A stretch of 5,506 nt of DNA, from NCBI GenBank assembly GCA_007124575.1, contig SLEW01000138.1, positions 1 to 5,506 on the forward strand. The letters are read 5' to 3'. The translations under genes and the position numbers were made by a program. Positions 1 to 5,506 of the stretch are shown one piece after another. Position 1 is the first letter of the stretch; the number at the start of each line of letters is the position of its first letter. The notes under the pieces were generated by a model. That model was not told where the DNA came from and did not search any database. It saw only the letters and a list, made by a program, of their open reading frames with translations. This DNA comes from Bacteroidales bacterium (GTDB lineage Bacteria > Bacteroidota > Bacteroidia > Bacteroidales > UBA7960).

Positions 1-2524
1 CAATCACATTCAGCTCCTTGAAGTCACCGATGGCAATGCGCCGTCCGATTTCATCAAGGGTAATGTGTTTTTGCGTACGGAGGCCCTGTTCACGAATAAG
101 TTGTTGTCTCTTGTTGGTGATGGCTTTGGCTTCACTTTCAGACTTAATCACATGGAAGGTATCTCCTGCCTGCGGCGCACCGTCCAGGCCGAGGATAAGC
201 ACGGGAGTAGCCGGGCCGGCCTCGTCGATACGGTGGCCTCTCTCGTTGAACATGGCCTTTACTTTACCATGGGTGGTTCCGGCCACCACGATATCGCCTA
301 TTGCAAGTGAACCATTTTGCACGAGGATGGTGGACACATAGCCCCGTCCTCTGTCAAGGGATGACTCGATCACCGTTCCTGAAGCTTCTCTTGAGGGGTT
401 CGCTTTGAGTTCAAGTATTTCAGACTCAAGCAACACTTTCTCAAGCAGGCTGTCAATGTTTTTACCTTGTTTTGCTGATATTTCCTGGCATTGGTATTTT
501 CCGCCCCAATCTTCTACAAGGATGTTAATATTGGCAAGTTCTTCTTTCACTTTTTCAGGAGCTGCATTTTCCTTGTCCATTTTGTTGATGGCGATCACAA
601 TGGGTACGCCGGCAGCCTGTGCGTGGTTGATGGCCTCCACTGTCTGGGGCATCACGCTGTCGTCGGCAGCTACAACAATAATGGCTACGTCGGTCACTTT
701 GGCACCCCTGGCACGCATGGCAGTAAAAGCCTCATGACCGGGTGTGTCAAGGAAAGTGATCCGCCTGTCATTATCCAATTCCACGGCATAAGCACCTATG
801 TGCTGCGTGATACCGCCAGCCTCTCCGGCGATAACATTGGCATGGCGAATCTGGTCAAGGAGGGAAGTCTTACCATGGTCAACATGCCCCATCACAGTTA
901 CAATGGGGGCACGGTCACGCAAGTCAGCGGGATCATCTTCTACTTCCTCGATGATCTCCTGGCTGTCAGCACTCACAAACTCTACCTCATACCCAAACTC
1001 ATCTGCCACGATGGTGATGGTTTCGGCATCCAGCCGCTGATTGATCGAAACAAAAAGACCCAGCGACATACAGGTGGAAATAATCTCATTTACCGATACG
1101 TCCATCATATTGGCAAGCTCTGCTGCAGAAATAAACTCAGTGACCTGCAGCGTTTTTTGTTCGCTTTCAGCCCTTTCCATTTCCTTCTCTTTCTGCTGTT
1201 GCAGAATTTCGCGCTTCATACGACGATGCTTGGCTGCTTTGGATTTGCCTGTACCACTCAGGTTGGCCAGGGTTTCCTTTATCTGGCGGGAGATTTCCTC
1301 CTCGGAAACTTCCGGACGTGCCTGTTCTTTCTTGCCCTTACGCGGCTTGCCGGGCTCCGGTTTTGCCGTCTTTTTGTCCTTTTGTACGGCCTGATCTGCA
1401 GGCTTCTCCTTTTTTATGCGTTTGCGCTTTCGCTTTTTTGATTTGGATGGATCTGAAGAAGACGCTACAGGCTTCTTGGATGCCTCTTTTGGGTCAGGCA
1501 GATCCATTTTGCCAAGGATGGTAGGCCCTGACAGCTTTTTAAACTGGGTCTGATGATGCGCTGCAGCCTTGTCTTCTTCCCCCTCGTCCTTTTCTTTCGG
1601 AGCTTCATCTGCTACATCCTTTTCGCCGACAGGCTCTTCAGCGGCATCCTGGTCTTTCTTTGTGGCTTCATCAGCGGCAATCTCTTCCGCTGCAGGAGTT
1701 TCTTTCTCTTTCTTGTCTGCCTCTCCCGGCTCAGACAGCTTCGTCTCCGCAGGCTGATCTTCCCCTTTTTGTTTTTCTTCCGCGCCTTTCTCTGCCTTTT
1801 TCTTTGGCTTCGCCTTAGCCTTTGCCTTTCTTTCAGCTTCGCCCTCTTCGAGGTCTATCTTGCCCACAACTTTTAACTTGCTCGTTACAGGAGCCTTTTC
1901 TTTATCCTTATCGGGCCCGGCCACCTCTTCTTTGGCTTCCTTCCCATCAGATTCCGCTGCCTCTTCAGGCACTTCTTTGTCCGCTTCAGGGGCTGGCTCT
2001 ATGGCCTTTCCCTCTTTGTCCTGAACTTTATCTTCTTGTTTCTTTTTAGTCTTTGGCTTACCCTCAAGTGCTTCGGGCTCGATTTTTCCAACTACCCTGG
2101 GACCAACTTCTTCAGAAGACTTTTCTTCAGAAGGCTTTTCTTCCGCCTGTGTTTCCTTTTCGGAGACATCCGGTTTTACGGTGGCTTGTGTGTCTTTAAT
2201 GTAAAGATCTTCCCCTGCTTCCTTCTCCTGATCCTTATCCTTTTCAGCGCCTGCCTCTTCTTTCTCCTCTTTATCTTCTTTATCCATGGACAGGCTCTCG
2301 CGCTTAAAAATACTCAGACCAGCCTTGCGTGTTTCTTCCCGGAGGTTTTTTTCACTTTGAAACTCCTGGAACAACAGCTCATAAGCCTCCTGTGGAATTT
2401 TGGCATTGGGGTTGTTGGCTACCGAGATACCTTTTTTATTCAGGAAATCCACGATAGTAGTCAAACCAATGTTAAACTCCTTGGCAACTTTACTCAATCG
2501 TCTTGTCTTAGGCCCTTCAGTCAT
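1..2524 (-). CDS. infB: Translation initiation factor IF-2, partial (3' end beyond the left edge)
   Basis: IF2 is the cytoplasmic GTPase that brings fMet-tRNA to the 30S subunit and promotes joining of the 50S. The visible 841 codons begin MTEGPKTRRL. A first IF2_N helical domain spans about residues 6-57. A Lys/Glu/Ala-rich linker follows (about 75-455), then a second IF2_N domain (about 460-516, VTEFISAAELANMMDVS). The GTPase domain carries G1 GHVDHGKT at 546-553, the switch I segment ITQHIGAY at 572-579, G3 DTPG at 593-596, G4 NKMD at 647-650 and G5 SAK at 683-685. A beta-barrel domain II spans about 708-800. The frame leaves the window at FKELNVI, just where domain III should begin, so domain III and the fMet-tRNA-binding C-terminal part are outside. 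The ATG at 2524 is preceded by AAGGA four bases upstream, and its N-terminus aligns directly with the start of the IF2_N fold. It is the third gene of the rimP-nusA-infB operon, 65 bases after nusA. All GTPase motifs are intact and no frameshift is seen. Confidence 0.97.
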   Translation of the reverse strand, partial: MTEGPKTRRLSKVAKEFNIGLTTIVDFLNKKGISVANNPNAKIPQEAYELLFQEFQSEKNLREETRKAGLSIFKRESLSMDKEDKEEKEEAGAEKDKDQEKEAGEDLYIKDTQATVKPDVSEKETQAEEKPSEEKSSEEVGPRVVGKIEPEALEGKPKTKKKQEDKVQDKEGKAIEPAPEADKEVPEEAAESDGKEAKEEVAGPDKDKEKAPVTSKLKVVGKIDLEEGEAERKAKAKAKPKKKAEKGAEEKQKGEDQPAETKLSEPGEADKKEKETPAAEEIAADEATKKDQDAAEEPVGEKDVADEAPKEKDEGEEDKAAAHHQTQFKKLSGPTILGKMDLPDPKEASKKPVASSSDPSKSKKRKRKRIKKEKPADQAVQKDKKTAKPEPGKPRKGKKEQARPEVSEEEISRQIKETLANLSGTGKSKAAKHRRMKREILQQQKEKEMERAESEQKTLQVTEFISAAELANMMDVSVNEIISTCMSLGLFVSINQRLDAETITIVADEFGYEVEFVSADSQEIIEEVEDDPADLRDRAPIVTVMGHVDHGKTSLLDQIRHANVIAGEAGGITQHIGAYAVELDNDRRITFLDTPGHEAFTAMRARGAKVTDVAIIVVAADDSVMPQTVEAINHAQAAGVPIVIAINKMDKENAAPEKVKEELANINILVEDWGGKYQCQEISAKQGKNIDSLLEKVLLESEILELKANPSREASGTVIESSLDRGRGYVSTILVQNGSLAIGDIVVAGTTHGKVKAMFNERGHRIDEAGPATPVLILGLDGAPQAGDTFHVIKSESEAKAITNKRQQLIREQGLRTQKHITLDEIGRRIAIGDFKELNVI
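1160..2302 (-). other. Charged low-complexity linker of IF2 (about residues 75-455)
   Basis: This part of infB encodes about 380 residues dominated by Lys, Glu, Asp, Ala and Pro, with almost no aromatic residues, so it is very probably disordered. The composition shifts along its length. The first half mixes acidic and basic residues (for example DKEDKEEKEE from residue 81). A strongly basic patch, KSKKRKRKRIKKEK, begins at residue 361. A helical, possibly coiled-coil stretch with QQQKEKEMERAE follows near 442-453. Long charged linkers between the N-terminal domains and the GTPase core are common in bacterial IF2. Their length and sequence vary greatly, so this segment is expected to evolve quickly. 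Three islands with the pattern hydrophobic-hydrophobic-Gly-Lys-hydrophobic-acidic stand out at residues 144-149, 219-224 and 336-341. Confidence 0.8.
2108..2143 (-). repeat. 15-base tandem repeat inside the infB linker
   Basis: On the plus strand, TTCTTCAGAAGACTT (2108-2122) is followed directly by TTCTTCAGAAGGCTT (2123-2137). The two units differ at one base, and a partial third unit, TTCTTC, follows at 2138-2143. In infB they encode KSSEE and KPSEE, preceded by EE. The unit is a multiple of three, so the frame is kept. This looks like a recent replication-slippage duplication in the disordered linker and suggests how that linker gains or loses length. Confidence 0.8.
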
Positions 2525-2574
2525 ATAATCCTTTTGGTTATCAAACCCTTTCGCCAGCGTAACAAAAAACGCAG

Positions 2575-2582
2575 CAAATTTA
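2575..2582 (-). promoter_or_regulatory. Possible internal -7 element ahead of infB (weak)
   Basis: Read on the minus strand, the nusA-infB gap contains TAAATTTG, a match to the Bacteroidota -7 consensus TAnnTTTG. It lies about 50 bases before the infB ATG. The nearest upstream TTTG is only about 12 bases away, over the nusA stop region, which is too close for a normal -33 element. It could be a weak internal promoter that lets infB be expressed without nusA, or a chance match in AT-rich DNA. I favour chance or weak activity. Confidence 0.2.
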
Positions 2583-2589
2583 GGGTATT

Positions 2590-3825
2590 TTATTCAAACT
2601 CTGATTTTAATATGCGCATCACCTCCTCTACTGTCTCCCGTTCGAGCTCCGACCTGTTTACGAGGTCGTCCACATTAAGAGATAATACGCTTTTTGCCGT
2701 ATCAAGGCCAATCCTTTTAAGCTCATCAATAATCCAGTCTTCCACCTCATCAGAGAACTCAGTAATATCCACATCTTCACTATCCACATCCGTCTCACGG
2801 TATACATCAATTTCATAGCCTGTAAGGTTGCCTGCCAGCTTAATATTGAAACCGCCCTTGCCAATGGCCAAAGACACCTGGTCTGGTTTAAGATATACTT
2901 CCGCTCTCTTGTTTTCCTCATCTATATCAATGGATGTGATCTTTGCCGGACTCAAAGCTCTGGTGATATACAGCTTTTCATTGGTCGTATAATTGATCAC
3001 GTCAATATTTTCGTTGCGCAGCTCCCTGACGATGCCATGAATCCTTGAACCCTTCATGCCAACGCAGGCACCTACGGGGTCAATACGGTCGTCGTAAGAC
3101 TCCACAGCCACCTTGGCGCGTTCTCCGGGCACCCGCACAATCTTTTTAATGGTAATAAGCCCATCATACACCTCAGGCACCTCCTGCTCAAAAAGCCGCT
3201 CCAGGAAAACCGGCGAGGTACGGCTGATAATGATCAACGGATTGTTGTTTTTGATTTCAACTCTTGACACAACGGCCCGCAAGGTATCACCCTTACGATA
3301 AAAGTCAGAAGGGATCTGCTCTGTTTTGGGCAAAATAAGTTCAATATCTTCATCATCAAGAGCGAGGATCTCTTTTTTCCACACCTGGTATACTTCTGCT
3401 GTAATGATGTCGCCGATCTTATCCTGATATTTTTTGTACACACTGTCTTTTTCAAGCTCCAGGATCTTTGAGGAAAGATTCTGGCGGATGGCCAGTATCT
3501 CCCGGCGGCCAAAATCACTCATCTTTACGGGTTCTGAAACCTCTTCCCCTACTTCAAAGTCAGGCTCAATCTTAATGGCCTCTGAATAGGCAATTTCGGA
3601 GTTTTCATCCTCCACTTCGCCATCCTCCACGATAGTTCGGTTGCGCCACACCTCCAGGTCTCCCTTGTCAATGTTTACAATAATATCAAAGTTTTCAGCT
3701 GATCCGTATTTTTTCTCCAACATGCTGTTAAACACGTCTTCCAGGATCAACATCATGGTAGAACGGTCAATATTCTTGAATTCTTTAAATTCCGAAAACG
3801 ATTCAACCAGGTTAATAGCTTCCAT
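2590..3825 (-). CDS. nusA: Transcription termination/antitermination factor NusA
   Basis: NusA binds RNA polymerase and nascent RNA, and modulates pausing, intrinsic termination and antitermination. The 411-residue product begins MEAINLVESFSEFKEFKNID. The RNA polymerase-binding N-terminal domain covers about residues 1-130, including VNIDKGDLEVWRNR near 50-63 and an acidic segment at about 67-98. An S1 domain begins near KIGDIITAEV (136) and runs to about 202. KH1 carries the conserved DPVGACVGMKGSRI with its GxxG loop at 256-259. KH2 carries AIGKGGFNIKLA with GxxG at 322-325. A short helical tail of about 55 residues (IGLDTAKSVLSLNVDDL) resembles a single helix-hairpin-helix or acidic-repeat unit. 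The E. coli protein is about 495 residues with two such repeats, and the short form is what I expect in Bacteroidota. The ATG at 3825 begins the conserved N-terminal helix. It has no clear Shine-Dalgarno sequence, only AT-rich DNA, which is usual in this phylum. It lies 44 bases after rimP and 65 bases before infB. Confidence 0.98.
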   Translation of the reverse strand: MEAINLVESFSEFKEFKNIDRSTMMLILEDVFNSMLEKKYGSAENFDIIVNIDKGDLEVWRNRTIVEDGEVEDENSEIAYSEAIKIEPDFEVGEEVSEPVKMSDFGRREILAIRQNLSSKILELEKDSVYKKYQDKIGDIITAEVYQVWKKEILALDDEDIELILPKTEQIPSDFYRKGDTLRAVVSRVEIKNNNPLIIISRTSPVFLERLFEQEVPEVYDGLITIKKIVRVPGERAKVAVESYDDRIDPVGACVGMKGSRIHGIVRELRNENIDVINYTTNEKLYITRALSPAKITSIDIDEENKRAEVYLKPDQVSLAIGKGGFNIKLAGNLTGYEIDVYRETDVDSEDVDITEFSDEVEDWIIDELKRIGLDTAKSVLSLNVDDLVNRSELERETVEEVMRILKSEFE

Positions 3826-3869
3826 TTTATCTATGCTGTTTGTATTATAAGTAATTAATCTCTGTTAAC

Positions 3870-4349
3870 TTACCGGAACGACACCTGCACTTTGGCTTCT
3901 TTGATCTCATCAAAAGGGATGAAAACACTTGCATCGGCGTCAGTCTCGGGTTCTTTCTTTTTCTTTTTTCCCTTAGTGGGTTTATCTTTCTCGATGAGGA
4001 TGCCTTCGCCGGTAACCTCTGCGAGTTTTCCTTTTGTTCGTTTATCATGCACGTCAAGTACCGACAACCGCCTTCCCACGTTGTTGTGGAATTGGCGGGG
4101 CAACTGCAATGGGTGCCCCACACCTACTGATGATACTTCCAGCTCAAAATCCTGCTCGTCTCTGTCGAGCTGTTGTTCAATATGCCGGCTAAGTTTAATG
4201 CAGTCATCGATAGTGACCCCCTTGTCTCCATCGATAAACACCATAATTTTATTCTGGGGTGTAACCCTGATGTTTACCACGAATTTATCACTTCCTTCGA
4301 GGTAGGCGTCAACTATGGCAGCAATGTTTCTTTCACTGATCATAAACAT
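3870..4349 (-). CDS. rimP: Ribosome maturation factor RimP
   Basis: RimP binds the 30S subunit and helps its late assembly. The 159-residue product has the family's two-domain layout. The alpha/beta N-terminal domain spans about residues 1-82 (VVNIRVTPQNKIMVFIDGD, then IDDCIKLSRHIEQQL and the strand FELEVSS). The SH3-like C-terminal domain spans about 86-157 (QFHNNVGRRLSVL through IPFDEIKEAKVQVSF). The canonical SSPG turn after the N-terminal domain reads SSVG here (73-76). A Lys-rich loop, KPTKGKKKKKEPE (123-135), is inserted between the last strands of the C-terminal domain. The annotated start is ATG 4349 (MFMISERN). A second in-frame ATG at 4343 (MISERN) fits many family members equally well, and neither has a clear Shine-Dalgarno sequence. 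The position first in rimP-nusA-infB is the main contextual support. The start is uncertain by two codons; the identity is not in doubt. Confidence 0.95.
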   Translation of the reverse strand: MFMISERNIAAIVDAYLEGSDKFVVNIRVTPQNKIMVFIDGDKGVTIDDCIKLSRHIEQQLDRDEQDFELEVSSVGVGHPLQLPRQFHNNVGRRLSVLDVHDKRTKGKLAEVTGEGILIEKDKPTKGKKKKKEPETDADASVFIPFDEIKEAKVQVSFR

Positions 4350-4358
4350 GTTCTAATA

Positions 4359-4385
4359 AAGAAGGGGACTTGCTGCCCCCTTCTT
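4359..4385 (-). promoter_or_regulatory. Hairpin in the rimP leader
   Basis: A perfect 9-bp inverted repeat, AAGAAGGGG (4359-4367) and CCCCTTCTT (4377-4385), encloses a 9-base loop. In the rimP transcript it would form 9 bases before the ATG at 4349 and lie wholly within the leader predicted from the upstream promoter. The downstream sequence TATTAGAAC is not a proper U-tract, so a standard intrinsic terminator is unlikely. Possible roles are translational control of rimP, an attenuator with weak termination, or mRNA stabilisation. The repeat is clear; the function is inferred. Confidence 0.5.
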
Positions 4386-4411
4386 GTCCTGCGAAAACCA
4401 TTTTTGCCGTG

Positions 4412-4438
4412 CAAAGATAGTGATTTTCTTTTAAACAA
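4412..4438 (-). promoter_or_regulatory. Probable Bacteroidota-type promoter of rimP-nusA-infB
   Basis: On the minus strand, TATCTTTG (4412-4419) matches the Bacteroidota -7 consensus TAnnTTTG exactly. A TTG at 4436-4438 could serve as the -33 element, with 16 bases between them, slightly shorter than usual. Transcription would begin near 4405 and give a leader of about 55 bases. This is the best promoter candidate in the window and sits where the operon promoter is expected. Some rimP transcription could also come by read-through from the DUF2723 gene. Confidence 0.55.
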
Positions 4439-4451
4439 GAAAAAAATCACT
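4419..4451. repeat. AT-rich imperfect inverted repeat over the promoter
   Basis: On the plus strand, AGTGATTTTCTT (4419-4430) pairs with AAGAAAAAAATCACT (4437-4451) across a 6-base loop, with three extra A residues bulged in the right arm. It overlaps the putative -33 region and touches the -7 element of the rimP promoter. On the plus strand it is followed by GTTTTTT (4452-4458), so in form it resembles a terminator for plus-strand transcription, but no plus-strand gene is present. It could be an operator, a weak terminator for antisense RNA, or a chance A/T pairing. Confidence 0.4.
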
Positions 4452-4506
4452 GTTTTTTAGTACATTAGCTCGTTTCTGCGGCGGGGGAAGTGCCAGATGG
4501 TGCATT

Positions 4507-5506
4507 TTAAGGCCGCCAGCCCCCAAAATGTTCGTAATGCCTGCTGAGAATATCCCAGGATCGCTCTTCCAGCTCTTCCTGTCCGTGTTCAGAAGCTGTT
4601 TCCGAAATAAACTGCATGAGTGCCATACTTTCACCCATTCGCTCATTTACCTGGCGGGCGCGTTGAGGGTAATACTGTGAAAAATATTCAAGCTTTTCTT
4701 CCTGTATGTCGGTCATCCGTTCCATGATGGCATTCCCTTGATCATAGGCCCCGGCCTGATAATATCGCTCGGCCATCAGCAAGGTAAAATAATTATAGGG
4801 AACATTTTCTTCCGGCATCACTGCCATTGCCTTGTCAAGTGCTGCAATGGCGGAATCTCCCTTGTTCTCTTCGATCAGGGCATCGGCCAGACGCTGAAAT
4901 ACATTACGAAAGCTGACCGTGAGACGTCGATGGTCTTCATCGAGGTATATTGAAGGATCATCCATGTTGCCCCACTGGAACTTGTTCATGAGGTTGTCAT
5001 ATAATATCCTGGTATTTATCCTGCCAATCCTGTTGGGCTCAAAATCCGTTCTGATGGGTACCAGGCGATATGCCATGCCTTCAAGCTGGAAATACTCTTC
5101 AAGGCCCATATATGAGCCCCTTCCTGTAGTAATGGCAAAATAGACCGGACGTTCCCAGTTGTTTTCAGCCAGGAAGTCGAGTGCCATCATGTGATTCTTA
5201 TTCATGCCGCTACCGGGCATCTGCCACTCCACGGCATCCACAATCAGGTGAGCATCTTCAGGTGCCACAGTACCATTTTCAACAACTTTGGCTGAGTCAA
5301 CGGGCAGGCGGAAATTTCTCGTGGGGAAATAGGGTTGGTCTTCACCCCTGACAAAGCGTTCGATCATACGTCCCAGGTCGATGTAGCGGTCTGTTCGTTC
5401 CAGGATATGAACATAGTCGCGCGTACCATCGCGGTATTCCCTGGGTTCAAAACTGAATGGCACGGGAGCTGCATCATAGGTTTTCCGGCGCAGCATGTTG
5501 TTGATA
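4507..5506 (-). CDS. DUF2723-family membrane protein, C-terminal part (5' end beyond the right edge)
   Basis: The reading frame is open through the right edge (INNMLRRKTYDAAP), so the in-frame ATG at 5496 is internal and not the start. The visible part, about 333 residues, resembles the soluble C-terminal region of large Bacteroidota DUF2723 proteins. Recognisable segments are PVPFSFEPREYRDGTRDYV (11-29 from that Met), the DAVEWQMPGSGMNKNHMMAL region (87-106), NNWERPVYFA (112-121) and YRLVPIR (143-149). From about residue 199 to 266 there are two TPR-like helical pairs (LADALIEENKGDSAIAALDKA, then FTLLMAERYYQAGAYDQGNAI). The end, FGGWRP, is followed by TAA. Full-length relatives carry an N-terminal multi-spanning membrane domain, related to human TMEM260 and to GT-C-type glycosyltransferases, which is not visible here. 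A role in protein or envelope glycosylation is therefore an inference from the family. No transmembrane segment is present in the visible part. Confidence 0.75.
   Translation of the reverse strand, partial: INNMLRRKTYDAAPVPFSFEPREYRDGTRDYVHILERTDRYIDLGRMIERFVRGEDQPYFPTRNFRLPVDSAKVVENGTVAPEDAHLIVDAVEWQMPGSGMNKNHMMALDFLAENNWERPVYFAITTGRGSYMGLEEYFQLEGMAYRLVPIRTDFEPNRIGRINTRILYDNLMNKFQWGNMDDPSIYLDEDHRRLTVSFRNVFQRLADALIEENKGDSAIAALDKAMAVMPEENVPYNYFTLLMAERYYQAGAYDQGNAIMERMTDIQEEKLEYFSQYYPQRARQVNERMGESMALMQFISETASEHGQEELEERSWDILSRHYEHFGGWRP

Noticed and set aside
491..1441. A 316-codon open frame on the plus strand opposite infB
   Set aside because: It lies entirely antisense to the conserved GTPase, second IF2_N and linker regions of infB. 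Its translation shows no recognisable family and has Cys/Phe/Leu-rich stretches that mirror the Lys/Glu-rich codons of the other strand. It is a shadow frame.
1553..1876. An apparent hydrophobic, membrane-like small protein on the plus strand
   Set aside because: The hydrophobic runs are the antisense reading of the charged IF2 linker. There is no independent start signal or family resemblance.
2557..2572. A small GCGT...ACGC hairpin in the nusA-infB gap
   Set aside because: The stem is only 4 bp with an 8-base loop and is flanked by mismatches, so it is too weak to call a terminator or attenuator.
2036..2818. A 260-codon plus-strand frame spanning the infB-nusA junction
   Set aside because: It overlaps the 5' end of infB and the 3' end of nusA on the opposite strand. 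Its Phe/Leu-rich translation comes from the reverse complement of purine-rich Lys/Glu codons, not from real membrane segments.
5494..5496. The in-frame ATG as the start of the DUF2723 gene
   Set aside because: The frame continues without a stop to the window edge, and the upstream residues INN continue into a conserved-looking segment. The product is far shorter than full-length family members and lacks the membrane domain, so this Met is internal.

Overview
The window reads as an ordinary chromosomal housekeeping locus of a member of the Bacteroidota. Three things support this: the gene set and order rimP-nusA-infB, a NusA of 411 residues that stops soon after KH2 with no full pair of acidic repeats, and a TAnnTTTG-type promoter element upstream of rimP. 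The DUF2723-family gene upstream also fits, because this family is common in that phylum. I cannot place the organism below phylum level with confidence.

All four genes lie on the minus strand, so they are transcribed from right to left. From the right edge they are: (1) the C-terminal 333 or so codons of a DUF2723-family membrane protein, whose start lies beyond the window (4507-5506); (2) a 157-base intergenic region with an AT-rich inverted repeat, a probable Bacteroidota promoter, and a GC-cored hairpin just in front of rimP; (3) rimP (3870-4349); (4) a 44-base gap, then nusA (2590-3825); (5) a 65-base gap, then the first 841 codons of infB (1-2524), which runs off the left edge at the beginning of IF2 domain III. 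No gene-free stretch exceeds 300 bases.

rimP, nusA and infB form the widely conserved bacterial operon that joins 30S maturation (RimP), transcription elongation, pausing and termination control (NusA) and initiator tRNA delivery (IF2). The short same-strand gaps and the single good promoter candidate ahead of rimP fit one transcript.

I found no evidence of an undescribed system: no mobile element, CRISPR array, RNA gene or foreign-looking island. The points most worth checking are the hairpin in the rimP leader, the inverted repeat over the promoter, and the architecture of the long charged IF2 linker (about 380 residues), which carries three spaced copies of a hydrophobic-GK-acidic motif and a 15-base tandem duplication.
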